The notes under the pieces: generated by a model
The model's database searches: none
What the model saw: the letters and a program-made list of their open reading frames with translations, nothing else
What the model was told of the DNA's origin: nothing
Part shown: positions 8,875-18,918 of the stretch, in pieces
Layout of the letters: every line of letters begins with the position of its first letter
Numbering within the stretch: position 1 is the first letter of the stretch
DNA from: Arenivirga flava
Lineage (GTDB): Bacteria; Actinomycetota; Actinomycetes; Actinomycetales; Microbacteriaceae
Direction of reading: 5' to 3'
DNA length: 64,000 nucleotides
Assembly: GCF_030161575.1 (NCBI RefSeq)
Contig: NZ_BSUL01000001.1
Coordinates: 682,001 to 746,000, forward strand
Position numbers and translations under genes: made by a program

Positions 8875-9177
8875 TCAGCCCGCGGCGCCGCCCGTGATGG
8901 CGTGCAGCGCGGCGACGTGCGCGGCGAGCGCTGATCGTCCCGCGCCCGTGGCCGCGACCCAGGTGCGCGAGCGCCCGCCGAGGGTGCGCTTCTCGACCCG
9001 CACGTAGCCGAGCTCCTGCAGGTGGCTGATGGCCTTGCTGAGGGGCGAGTCCGCCACATCGAGGAGCTCGCGCAGGGTGGCGAAGTCGGCTTCGTCCACC
9101 TCGGCGAGCGCCGCCATCAGCGAGAGGCGCACCGGAGTGAGGAGCGCCTCGTCGAGCTGGTGCCGCGGGTGGCTCAT
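8875..9177 (-). CDS. Winged-helix transcriptional regulator (HTH_27 type)
   Basis: This 100-residue protein is almost entirely one winged-helix domain (LDEALLTPVRLSLMAALAEVDEADFATLRELLDVADSPLSKAISHLQELGYV, then the wing VRVEKRTLGGRSRTWVAATGAG). It is the small MarR/ArsR-like type that lacks a separate sensor domain. It overlaps the stop of the upstream membrane-protein gene by four bases (ATGA), so the two are one operon. Two matching palindromes upstream of that operon are its likely operators, which implies autoregulation. This pairing of small regulator and polytopic membrane protein is common in actinobacteria. Confidence 0.82.
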   Translation of the reverse strand: MSHPRHQLDEALLTPVRLSLMAALAEVDEADFATLRELLDVADSPLSKAISHLQELGYVRVEKRTLGGRSRTWVAATGAGRSALAAHVAALHAITGGAAG

Positions 9178-9998
9178 CGGGCGCGCCGGGGGAGTGCGGA
9201 GAGGGCGACTGGAGCCGCTACGACGACGCCGATCGCGAGCGCGACGGGGAGGGTCTGCGGGCCGGCGAGGGCGATCAATGCCACATCGCCGAGGAGCAGC
9301 AGCACCGAGAGGCCGAACGCCGCCCAGTGCCCCCGTCCCCACTCCATTCCGACGCGGGCGAGGCTCCACGGGCTCTCCTTGGCGGCCAGGGCGACGAACA
9401 TCGCCACGATCACGAGCAGGAGTATTCCGAGGCTGGCCACGGGATGCCCCTGACCGACGGCGATCGCCCCGAGCAGCGCGGCTGCTGCTGCGGTGAGTAT
9501 CCGGGCGGAACGGCTGAGCGGCTCCGTCGGCCACTCCGCCGTGGTCGTGCGTCCGCTCGCCGCGGCGGAGCGCTGCATGCGCTGCAGACGCACTGCGGGC
9601 GCGGCGGCGAAGACCGCCGCGCCCACGGCACCGACGACCGCTCCCGACCATGCCGGCAGCGAGACCAGTATGGAGAGCGCGAGCGACGAGACGATCAGGA
9701 CCAGGCTGGCGACGAGCATGATGATGTCTCCGGCGCGCAAGCCCCGGCGCACGCCGGAGTGCTCGCGCGCGCCCTCGAGGATCGCGCTGTGCAGCACCAG
9801 CGCCGCGATCATCATCTGAGTGACCGCGGGGTCCTCGGCGATCGCGGTGAGCGTGGTCAGCAGTCCGATGTAGAGCCCGAGCAGCACGCCGAACCAGACG
9901 TTCACCCACTCGTAGGCACTGCCGCGGGCCGACGACCGCTGGCGTACGCGCTCGATCGTGCGCAGCGCCTCGAGATCGTCCATCCGCTCGCTTTCCAT
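9174..9998 (-). CDS. Multi-pass membrane protein in operon with a winged-helix regulator
   Basis: This 274-residue protein has a cytoplasmic N-terminal stretch (MDDLEALRTIERVRQRSSARGSAYEWVN) and then about six hydrophobic segments, including VWFGVLLGLYIGLL, IIMLVASLVLIVSSLALSILV, GILLLVIVAMFVALAA and AAFGLSVLLLLGDVALIAL. No transport or catalytic motif is visible. The ATG at 9998 sits inside the first TTTCC-N4-GGAAA palindrome. An alternative ATG at 9983 would leave both palindromes in the leader. It is co-transcribed with the regulator that follows. Function unknown. Confidence 0.72.
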   Translation of the reverse strand: MESERMDDLEALRTIERVRQRSSARGSAYEWVNVWFGVLLGLYIGLLTTLTAIAEDPAVTQMMIAALVLHSAILEGAREHSGVRRGLRAGDIIMLVASLVLIVSSLALSILVSLPAWSGAVVGAVGAAVFAAAPAVRLQRMQRSAAASGRTTTAEWPTEPLSRSARILTAAAAALLGAIAVGQGHPVASLGILLLVIVAMFVALAAKESPWSLARVGMEWGRGHWAAFGLSVLLLLGDVALIALAGPQTLPVALAIGVVVAAPVALSALPRRAR

Positions 9999-10035
9999 GT
10001 GGAAACCCTATTCGCTCGCTTTCCGATTGGAAAGC
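9986..10035. promoter_or_regulatory. Tandem palindromic operators TTTCC-N4-GGAAA
   Basis: TTTCCATGTGGAAA (9992-10005) and TTTCCGATTGGAAA (10020-10033) are two perfect 5-bp-arm palindromes. Both are preceded by CGCTCGC, and their centres are 28 bases apart. They lie at the 5' end of the membrane-protein/regulator operon and the first contains its ATG. The twin spacing suggests two regulator dimers bound nearly three helical turns apart. That the neighbouring winged-helix protein binds here is inference. Confidence 0.6.
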
Positions 10036-10145
10036 CCCGATCCGCGACGGCGACACGCAGCGCTTGCGCAGGTGCAATGCGAGGACGATGCTCGTCCTCT
10101 CAGTACCGTCGCTGGTACCGCCCACCCCCTTCGAGGAGCACCCCG

Positions 10146-10646
10146 ATGACCACCGAAGCCCCGTCCCAGCCCGCGGAGCACGCCGCGGAGCATCTGCGCA
10201 GCGACCGCGGTGAGCACGCCGACGACGCCGCCTGGGCGGTCGAGAGGCTTCGGCTCGCGGAGTCGCAGCTCGGGCGGCGTCGCCAGGCCGCCTGCGGGCC
10301 CAGCGACACCGATCGCGCGGCGATGCGCTTCGTGCTCGAGGAGACCGATCTCGGCCGCCTCGTCACGCCGAGCGACCTCGGCGAGCATCTCGGCATCGTC
10401 TCCTCCTCGGTGACCGGACTGCTGGAGCGGCTGCGCGACGGCGGCCTGATCGAGACCCGCCCGCACCCGAGCGACCGGCGCAGCAAGGTCGTGCTGCCGG
10501 TCGACCGCAACGACGACCCGGAATCGGTCGATCCGCTCTCCGCCGTCATCCGCTCGCTCGCCGCGGAGCTGGACGAGGACGAGGCCGCTGCCGTCGCCCG
10601 GTTCCTCGACCGCGTCGCCGCCGCGGTCGACGAGGAGTGCCGCTGA
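10146..10646 (+). CDS. MarR-family transcriptional regulator
   Basis: This 166-residue protein carries a MarR winged helix: DRAAMRFVLEETDLGRLVTPSDLGEHLGIVSSSVTGLLERLRDGGLIETRPHPSDRRSKVVLPV. The DRR in the wing is the typical DNA-contacting Asp-Arg. The N-terminal 40 residues are acidic and low complexity. The ATG at 10146 follows TTCGAGGAGCACCCCG, which supplies the ribosome site (GAGGAG). It is monocistronic, and the target is unknown. The next gene encodes another regulator but has its own promoter. Confidence 0.85.
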   Translation: MTTEAPSQPAEHAAEHLRSDRGEHADDAAWAVERLRLAESQLGRRRQAACGPSDTDRAAMRFVLEETDLGRLVTPSDLGEHLGIVSSSVTGLLERLRDGGLIETRPHPSDRRSKVVLPVDRNDDPESVDPLSAVIRSLAAELDEDEAAAVARFLDRVAAAVDEECR

Positions 10647-10688
10647 CCGGGGTACTCCCCGTGCCTCCCGGTGCGGACCGCGGGTGCG

Positions 10689-10694
10689 TAGCGT
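10689..10694 (+). promoter_or_regulatory. -10 box of a leaderless promoter (TAGCGT)
   Basis: TAGCGT is followed by six bases and the ATG at 10701. A weak GAGGGG overlaps the spacer. Confidence 0.4.
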
Positions 10695-10700
10695 GAGGGG

Positions 10701-11642
10701 ATGCACGATGCCGCAGAGGTCCGCGACTTCCTGACCACCCGCCGCGCGCGGCTGACCCCGCGCGAGGCCGGTCTGCCGTTCGCGGGCGGGCAGCGTCGCG
10801 TGCCCGGGCTCCGTCGGGAGGAGGTGGCGATGCTCGCCGGCGTGAGCGTCGACTACTACACGCGACTCGAGCGCGGCAGCCTGGGTGGGGCCTCCGACGC
10901 CGTGCTCGATGCGCTCGCCCGCGCACTGCGACTCGACGAGGCCGAGCGCGAGCACCTGCACGACCTGGCGCGGCTCGCCAACGCCTCGCCGACGGCCAGG
11001 ACGCGCGCCCCGCGCTCCGCGAAGCCGTCCGTGCGTGCGTCGCTGCAGCGCGTGATCGACGCGATGCCCGCGGTGCCGGCCATGATCCGCAATGAGCGCC
11101 GCGATCTGCTCGCGCTCAACACCGTCGCCGCCCGGCTCTACACCCCGGTGCTCGCGAACGAGGCGAACCGGTCGAACCTCGCCCGCTTCTGCTTCCTCGA
11201 TCCTGCGTCGCGGGCGTTCTTCTCCAACTGGTCGACCTCGGCCGGCGACCTGGTCGCCAGCCTGCGCAAATCCGCCGCCGCCGACCCCGACGACCGGGGG
11301 CTCACCGACCTCATCGGCGAGCTGACGGCACGCAGCGACGCCTTCGCGCAGTTCTGGGCGGCGCACCGGGTGCGGTTCCACCAGAACGGGGCCAAGCGCA
11401 TCCGGCATCCCGAGGTCGGCGAGCTGCGCCTCGACTACGAGTCCATGCCGCTGCCCGCCGATCCGACGCTGTCGCTGGTGGTCTACACCCCCTCCGACGA
11501 CGCGACGGCGGATGCGCTGGCCCTGCTGGCCTCGCTCGCCGCCACGGAGCGCGCGGCGTCGGGCGCCGCCGCCGAGCCGTCCGCGGCGTCGTCGACCGGC
11601 GTCGAAGCGAGCCGAGGCGCCGACCGGGCCGACGAGGCGTGA
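10701..11642 (+). CDS. XRE-family regulator with MmyB-like ligand-binding domain
   Basis: This 313-residue protein has an N-terminal helix-turn-helix at residues 7-80 (LRREEVAMLAGVSVDYYTRLERG) and an MmyB-like C-terminal domain at about 100-285. The signature strings RNERRDLLALNTVAARLYTPV and HPEVGELRLDYESM belong to the MmyB domain. In related proteins this domain has a PAS-like fold that binds a fatty-acid-like ligand. Such regulators usually control a divergent or adjacent oxidoreductase; here the aldo/keto reductase at 12445 is the nearest candidate, but 800 bp away. The last 30 residues are low-complexity Ala/Ser. Confidence 0.85.
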   Translation: MHDAAEVRDFLTTRRARLTPREAGLPFAGGQRRVPGLRREEVAMLAGVSVDYYTRLERGSLGGASDAVLDALARALRLDEAEREHLHDLARLANASPTARTRAPRSAKPSVRASLQRVIDAMPAVPAMIRNERRDLLALNTVAARLYTPVLANEANRSNLARFCFLDPASRAFFSNWSTSAGDLVASLRKSAAADPDDRGLTDLIGELTARSDAFAQFWAAHRVRFHQNGAKRIRHPEVGELRLDYESMPLPADPTLSLVVYTPSDDATADALALLASLAATERAASGAAAEPSAASSTGVEASRGADRADEA

Positions 11643-14373
<2,731 letters not shown>

Positions 14374-14387
14374 GGCGCTACTCTAGA

Positions 14388-14402
14388 CGAGAATCGTTCT
14401 CA
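14388..14402. promoter_or_regulatory. Zur-like operator
   Basis: GAGAATCGTTCTC at 14389-14401 is a palindrome with a three-base centre. On the minus strand it reads TGAGAACGATTCTCG, close to actinobacterial Zur boxes. It lies between the divergent CobW-like gene and the type B L36 gene, both classic Zur targets. Repression by Zur when zinc is plentiful is inferred. Confidence 0.65.
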
Positions 14403-14418
14403 GTAAGGAGCACTCACC

Positions 14419-14541
14419 ATGAAGGTCCGCAACTCGCTCAAGGCGCTCAAGAGGATCCCCGGCTCGCAGATCGTGCGCCGCCGGGGCCGCGTCTACGTCA
14501 TCAACAAACAGAATCCGCGCGTCAAGGCCCGGCAGGGCTGA
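14419..14541 (+). CDS. rpmJ: 50S ribosomal protein L36, zinc-independent type B
   Basis: This 40-residue basic protein ([20 protein letters not shown]...) lacks the four zinc-binding Cys/His residues of ordinary L36. It has the type B (YkgO) features [20 protein letters not shown] and ends KARQG. It replaces zinc-containing L36 when zinc is scarce, which frees zinc for other uses. AAGGAG lies 8 bases before the ATG. It is preceded by the Zur-like palindrome. Confidence 0.93.
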   Translation: MKVRNSLKALKRIPGSQIVRRRGRVYVINKQNPRVKARQG

Positions 14542-14550
14542 GCCCCGAGG

Positions 14551-15381
14551 TCAGTGACCGTCGACGTCCGAGTCGACGCCCGCATCCGGCCCCTGCGACA
14601 GCTCGCCGAGCCGGGCCAGCTGGGCGTCGTCGAGGACGAAGTCGAACACGTCGAGGTTGGCGCGCATCCGCTCCGGGTTCTGCGACTTGGGCAGCGGCAC
14701 GAGGCCCTGCTGCACGTGCCACCGGAGCACGATCTGCGCGGGCGTGCGGCCGTGCTCCTCGGCGATCGCGCTGATAGCCGGGTGCTGCAGCAGGTCGCCG
14801 CCCTGCCCGATGGGCGACCAGGACTGCGTGACGATGCCGTGCTCGGCGGCGTAGGCCCGCTGCGCCTCGCGCGGGATCGTCGGGTCGATCTGGATCTGGT
14901 TCACGGCGGGCACGAGCCCGGTCTCTTGCTCGAGCGCCCGCAGGTGCTCGGCGGTAAAGTTCGAGACGCCGATGGAGCGGGCGAGACCCCGCTCGCGAAG
15001 GCCCGCGAAGGTGCGGAACGTGCTCGCGTACTCCCCACGAGCCGGCAGCGGCCAGTGGATGAGCAGCAGGTCGACGTAGTCGAGGCCCATGAGCTCGAGA
15101 CTGCCCTCGAGGCCGGCGACGGCGCGATCCTCGCCCTGGAACTCGCCGTCCAGCTTCGTGGTGACCCAGACGTCCTCGCGCGGCAGCCCGGAGGCGATCA
15201 CGCCCCGGCCGACGCCGCGCTCGTTGCCGTAGCGCCGGGCGGAGTCGACGTGCCGGTACCCGATCTCGAGCGCGTCGAGCACGGCGCGCTCGGCGCCGTC
15301 GTCGTCGAGCGGCCAGGTGCCGAGCCCGAGCTGCGGGATCGAGCGTCCGTCGTTGAGGGGGATGAGCGGGGCAGTGAGCAT
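14551..15381 (-). CDS. Aldo/keto reductase, 2,5-diketo-D-gluconate reductase type
   Basis: This 276-residue AKR5-like enzyme has tetrad residues Asp46 and Tyr51 (HVDSARRYGNE), Lys76 (VWVTTKLDG) and His109 (LLLIHWPLP). SIGVSNFTAEHL and VNQIQIDPTIPR are typical AKR strand motifs. LPKSQNPERMRANLDVFDF binds the NADPH phosphate. The ATG at 15381 has GAGAGGAACGCTCC before it. The family reduces 2,5-diketogluconate, glyoxals and small carbonyls; the real substrate is open. Its stop lies 10 bases from the convergent rpmJ stop. Behind it is a divergent oxidoreductase gene. Confidence 0.88.
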   Translation of the reverse strand: MLTAPLIPLNDGRSIPQLGLGTWPLDDDGAERAVLDALEIGYRHVDSARRYGNERGVGRGVIASGLPREDVWVTTKLDGEFQGEDRAVAGLEGSLELMGLDYVDLLLIHWPLPARGEYASTFRTFAGLRERGLARSIGVSNFTAEHLRALEQETGLVPAVNQIQIDPTIPREAQRAYAAEHGIVTQSWSPIGQGGDLLQHPAISAIAEEHGRTPAQIVLRWHVQQGLVPLPKSQNPERMRANLDVFDFVLDDAQLARLGELSQGPDAGVDSDVDGH

Positions 15382-15520
15382 GGAGCGTTCCTCTCGTCGA
15401 GATGGTTCGCTCACGCTATCGTCGCGGCCTCCCGGACGCGCGGGCTCTGCGCTCGCACCGAGGCCGGTAGGGTCGACGGGTCGCCGACCGGCGACGGCAG
15501 CGGATGCGCGGAGGAGCAGG

Positions 15521-16474
15521 ATGATCAGGGTCGCCACGATCGGTACGAGCGTCATCACGAACGCCTTCGCGGCGGCGGTGCAGCGCACCGACGGCATTCG
15601 GATCGACGTGGTCACCTCCCGCGCGCCCGACCGTGCCGCGGCCGCCGCGGCCGACCTCGGCGTCGCCGACTCCGCGCACGACCTCACCGAGCTGTACGCC
15701 TCGGACCGCATCGACGCCGTCTACATCGCCAGCCCGAACAGCGCGCACGAGCAGCAGGCGCTCGAGGCGGTGCGCGCGGGCAAGCACGTGATCGTCGAGA
15801 AGCCGGCCGTCACCGCGGCCGCCGGCTGGCGCGCCCTGGTCGCCGAGGCCGAGACGCACGGCGTCGTGGTGCTCGAGGCGATCCGCAACGAGTACGACCG
15901 CGGCATGACCGCGGTGCGCGAGCTGCTGCCCGGCCTCGGCGCGATCCGCCGCGTGAGCTTCCGCAGCGAGCAGCGCTCCAGCCGCTACGACAGGGTGCTC
16001 GCCGGCGAGCACGTCAACATGTTCGACCCGGCCATGGCGGGCGGCGCGCTCTTCGATCTCGGCATCTACTGCGTGCATCCGCTCGTCGCGCTCTTCGGCG
16101 AGCCCGTGAGCCTCGCGGCAGCGCAGGTGCCCGTGCGCTCGGGCGTCGACGGCGCGGGGCATGCGCTGCTGACCTACGAGGGCTTCGTGGCCGACGTCTC
16201 CTACTCCAAGATCACCTCATCGCGGCTGCCGAGCGAGATCCAGGGCGAGGTCGCCAGCCTCGAGATCGATCACATCGCGAGCCCGCGCCGCCTGGTGGTG
16301 CGCGGCCACGACGGCGCCGAGACGGTGCGCGAGCTGGCCGACCCGCAGCACGTGCTCGACGACGAGGTGGCCCGTTTCGTCGAGCTGGTCACGAGCGGGG
16401 CGGATGCGAGCGTCGACCACGCGCGCACGGAGGCGACCCTGCGGGTCATGGAGGCCATGCGCGCCGACTGGTGA
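15521..16474 (+). CDS. Gfo/Idh/MocA-family oxidoreductase
   Basis: This 317-residue NAD(P)-dependent dehydrogenase has an N-terminal Rossmann fold (MIRVATIGTSVITNAFAAAV), then YIASPNSAHEQQALEAVRAGKHVIVEKPAV with the catalytic Lys94 in the EKP motif. GGALFDLGIYCVHPL in the C-terminal domain matches the substrate-binding helix of the family. GAGGAGCAGG precedes the ATG at 15521. Family members oxidise or reduce sugars, inositols and related polyols. It is divergent from the aldo/keto reductase and convergent with the serine hydrolase. No partner defines the substrate. Confidence 0.88.
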   Translation: MIRVATIGTSVITNAFAAAVQRTDGIRIDVVTSRAPDRAAAAAADLGVADSAHDLTELYASDRIDAVYIASPNSAHEQQALEAVRAGKHVIVEKPAVTAAAGWRALVAEAETHGVVVLEAIRNEYDRGMTAVRELLPGLGAIRRVSFRSEQRSSRYDRVLAGEHVNMFDPAMAGGALFDLGIYCVHPLVALFGEPVSLAAAQVPVRSGVDGAGHALLTYEGFVADVSYSKITSSRLPSEIQGEVASLEIDHIASPRRLVVRGHDGAETVRELADPQHVLDDEVARFVELVTSGADASVDHARTEATLRVMEAMRADW

Positions 16475-16484
16475 CGCGCGGGCC

Positions 16485-17615
16485 TCACTCGCCCAGCGCT
16501 GCACCCAGCCCCGCGGCGAGCCGCACGGCGCGGCCATCGGCTCCGCCCGGCCACGGCCCGCGGGCCACCGTGTACCCGAACGCGAGACCGACGGAGGGAT
16601 CGACGAGACCGAGCGCCCCGCGGGCCCCGTCGTGCCCGAACGCCCACGGGCCGCCGAACGGCATCGCAGCGGTCGGTTTCTGGAACACGATCGCGTGCGC
16701 CCGCGACTCCTGGCCCAGCACCTGGTCGTAGCCGCGCACCTGCTGCTGGCCGATGACGCGCACCGTCTCGGCGTCCAGCAGCGGGGCCGCATCCTCGAGG
16801 CCGGTGACGGTTGCGGCGAAGAGCCGGGCGATGCCTCGGGCGCTGGCCGTGCCGGACGCTGCGGGGTGCCCGTAGCCGGTGCTGCGCCGGTCGCCGGCGA
16901 GGTCGATCTGCTCGCCGGGCACCCGCAGCACGTGGCCGATCCAGCTCGTCGGGTCGGGCGCCGGGCCGTTCACCGGGCCGCCCTGCACCGGCAGCCCGGG
17001 CACGAGCCGGTGCTCCTGGTCCTCGGGCAGCCCGAGGAAGAAGTCGATGCCGTGGGGCGCGCGGATCTCCCGCTCGTACACCTCGTGCAGGGTGCGGCCC
17101 GTCGCCCGGAAGACCAGCTCGTCGGCCAGGTTGCCGATGGTGAGGGCGTGGTAGCCGAAGCCTGAGCCCGGCGCCCACAGGGGCCGGCTGGCGGCCAGCA
17201 GCTCGGCGGCGCGATGGTGGTCGAGCAGATCGGATGCGGTCGCCGGCCGGTCGGACTGCGGCAGCCCCGCCTGGTGCGACAGCAGCTGCCGCACGGTGAT
17301 CGCACCCTTGCCCTTCGCCGCGAACTCCGGCCAGTACTCGGCGACGGCGCGGTCGAGGTCGAGGTCGCCGCGCTGCACGAGCAGGCCGACGACGAGGCCG
17401 ATCGTGTTCTTGGTGACCGACCACGGCACCATGAGCGAGTCCGCAACGAGGTGCGGACCGCCCCAGACGTCGAGCACGATCCGCCCGTGGTGCAGCGCGA
17501 CCGCCTGGAAGGAGCAGTCCGGGTCGCTCGCGAGCGATCGCTCGAGCTCGGCCAGGAGGGGCCGCAGCCGCTCGTCGATGTGTCCCTGCAGCGCTGTCGT
17601 GCTCGTGCCGGTCAT
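16485..17615 (-). CDS. Serine beta-lactamase-like hydrolase (EstB/class C fold)
   Basis: This 376-residue protein has the beta-lactamase fold. The nucleophile motif SxxK is Ser66-Val-Thr-Lys69 (VPWSVTKNTIG), and the second motif is Tyr155 in GFGYHALTIGNLADELV. The region near the C-terminus (PWAFGHDGARGALGLVDPSVGLAFGY) supplies the third motif, HDG. No signal peptide is seen. Family members are mostly esterases or amidases rather than antibiotic-hydrolysing lactamases. GAGGAGCACC precedes the ATG at 17615. Substrate unknown. Confidence 0.85.
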   Translation of the reverse strand: MTGTSTTALQGHIDERLRPLLAELERSLASDPDCSFQAVALHHGRIVLDVWGGPHLVADSLMVPWSVTKNTIGLVVGLLVQRGDLDLDRAVAEYWPEFAAKGKGAITVRQLLSHQAGLPQSDRPATASDLLDHHRAAELLAASRPLWAPGSGFGYHALTIGNLADELVFRATGRTLHEVYEREIRAPHGIDFFLGLPEDQEHRLVPGLPVQGGPVNGPAPDPTSWIGHVLRVPGEQIDLAGDRRSTGYGHPAASGTASARGIARLFAATVTGLEDAAPLLDAETVRVIGQQQVRGYDQVLGQESRAHAIVFQKPTAAMPFGGPWAFGHDGARGALGLVDPSVGLAFGYTVARGPWPGGADGRAVRLAAGLGAALGE

Positions 17616-17698
17616 GGTGCTCCTCGTCGAGTCGTGGCGTGCGATGCGCGCCTCGACCGATCCTGGCGGAATCCGGTCGTGCCCGCATCCGCGCCGGG

Positions 17699-18430
17699 TC
17701 AGCGTCGCCGCGGAGTCCATCCGCTCGACAGCGGGCCGGAGACGTCGGCGCGCTCGGCGTCCACGGCCGCCGACCAGCCCTGGGCCGCATCCGCTCCGTC
17801 GAAGCCGCCGCGGGCGAAGCGGAAGCCGACGTCCTCCAGCCCCGTGCGCGGGTGCCCGCCGCGCCGTGTGGACGCTCGCACGCTCTGCACGTCGTCGGCG
17901 AAGCCCCCGCCGCGGAAGACGCGGTAGTCGCCGTACCGGGCGGGGTCCAGCAGGTCCCAGCACCACTCCCACGCGTTGCCGAGCGTGTCGAACAGGCCGT
18001 GGAGGTTTGGCAGCCTGCCGCCCACGTCCTTCGGCGCCGTGAGGCCGTCGGCGCTGGTCCAGGCGATCTCGCCGAGCGGGCCGTAGTGCGCGCCCGTCGA
18101 GCCCGCGCGGCAGGCGTGCTCCCACTCCGCCTCGGTGGGCAGCCGGTAGCCGTCGCTGTCGACGTGCCAGGTGACGTCCTCGCCGTCGAGGGTGTAGGCG
18201 GGCTCGAGCCCCTCCCACTCCGAGGCGGCGTTGCAGGTGCGGACCGCCCGCAGCCAGCTCAGGCCGGTGGCCGGTCGGCGGGGATGGGCGGCGCTCTCAC
18301 CGAGCAATTCGCCCAGCTGCTCCTGCGTCACGGCGAAGACGCCGAGCTCGAACGGCTCGAGCGTCACCTCCCAGCGCTGCCGGCGCCGCGCGTCGTGCAG
18401 GCGCACCGTGCCGCCGGGGATGCTCGCCAT
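17699..18430 (-). CDS. SUMF1/formylglycine-generating-enzyme-like domain protein without catalytic cysteines
   Basis: This protein of about 243 residues has the SUMF1 (C-type-lectin-like) fold: IPGGTVRL, FAVTQEQLGELL, GLSWLRAVRTCNAASEWEG, RLPTEAEWEHACRAG, LGNAWEWCWD and YRVFRGGGFADDVQSVRAS. In true formylglycine-generating enzymes the region after RGG(S/G) carries the reactive cysteine pair; none is present here. No sulfatase gene is nearby. It is therefore probably a binding or structural member of the superfamily. The start is uncertain: ATG at 18430 or GTG at 18445. Confidence 0.75.
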   Translation of the reverse strand: MASIPGGTVRLHDARRRQRWEVTLEPFELGVFAVTQEQLGELLGESAAHPRRPATGLSWLRAVRTCNAASEWEGLEPAYTLDGEDVTWHVDSDGYRLPTEAEWEHACRAGSTGAHYGPLGEIAWTSADGLTAPKDVGGRLPNLHGLFDTLGNAWEWCWDLLDPARYGDYRVFRGGGFADDVQSVRASTRRGGHPRTGLEDVGFRFARGGFDGADAAQGWSAAVDAERADVSGPLSSGWTPRRR

Positions 18431-18483
18431 CTCGATGTCGTCCACCGGGGGAGTCTGGCACGCGGCCCGCGCGCCGGGTGGCG

Positions 18484-18699
18484 TCAGTCGCCGGCGGCGA
18501 GCGAGCGGATGCGCTCCGAGGCTGCGATGAGCGCCGCCGCGTCGATCTCGCCCGCCTGGAAGCGGTCGCGAGCGTCGAGGAACTCGAGGCGCAGGCGAGC
18601 GGAGCTGCCCGGGCTGCGCCGGTCGAGCGCGCCCAGCGCGTCTCGCGCGGTGCGGACGGCGGTGACCGTGCCGGTCTCGGTGGGCTGCGTGAGCGTCAT
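18484..18699 (-). CDS. Small helical protein of unknown function, divergent from ramB-like gene
   Basis: This 71-residue protein (MTLTQPTETGTVTAVRTARD...) is mostly helical and charged (LRLEFLDARDRFQAGEIDAAALIAASERIRSL), with no membrane segment or known motif. The ATG at 18699 lacks a strong ribosome site. It is divergent from the ramB-like gene and separated by 219 bases. Codon use resembles neighbouring genes. I do not recognise a family. Confidence 0.4.
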   Translation of the reverse strand: MTLTQPTETGTVTAVRTARDALGALDRRSPGSSARLRLEFLDARDRFQAGEIDAAALIAASERIRSLAAGD

Positions 18700-18906
18700 C
18701 GCACATCCGTTCGTCTCGAAGAGGATCGGGGTCCGGCGGACGGCCCGGGAGCAGGAGATTGGAGTATCCCGACCGGGTCCGTCCGCCGACCGACCGTCCG
18801 TCGCTCGCACCGAGGCAGTGGTCCGCGCGCCGAAGTGCTTCCATGCTGCGCGCATCCGAGCGGATGTTCGCGGCCTGGAGGCCGTGAAGAACGCCGATTC
18901 TTTCGC

Positions 18907-18912
18907 TATCGT
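18907..18912 (+). promoter_or_regulatory. -10 box of a leaderless promoter (TATCGT)
   Basis: TATCGT is followed by six bases and the ATG at 18919. Confidence 0.4.
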
Positions 18913-18918
18913 CAAGGC

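Noticed and set aside
6609-9059. 816-codon minus-strand frame across the GH35 gene
   Set aside because: It is antisense to a well-supported enzyme and carries no domain motifs.
17699-18430. Active formylglycine-generating enzyme
   Set aside because: The catalytic cysteine region after RGG(G) has no cysteine and no sulfatase is nearby.
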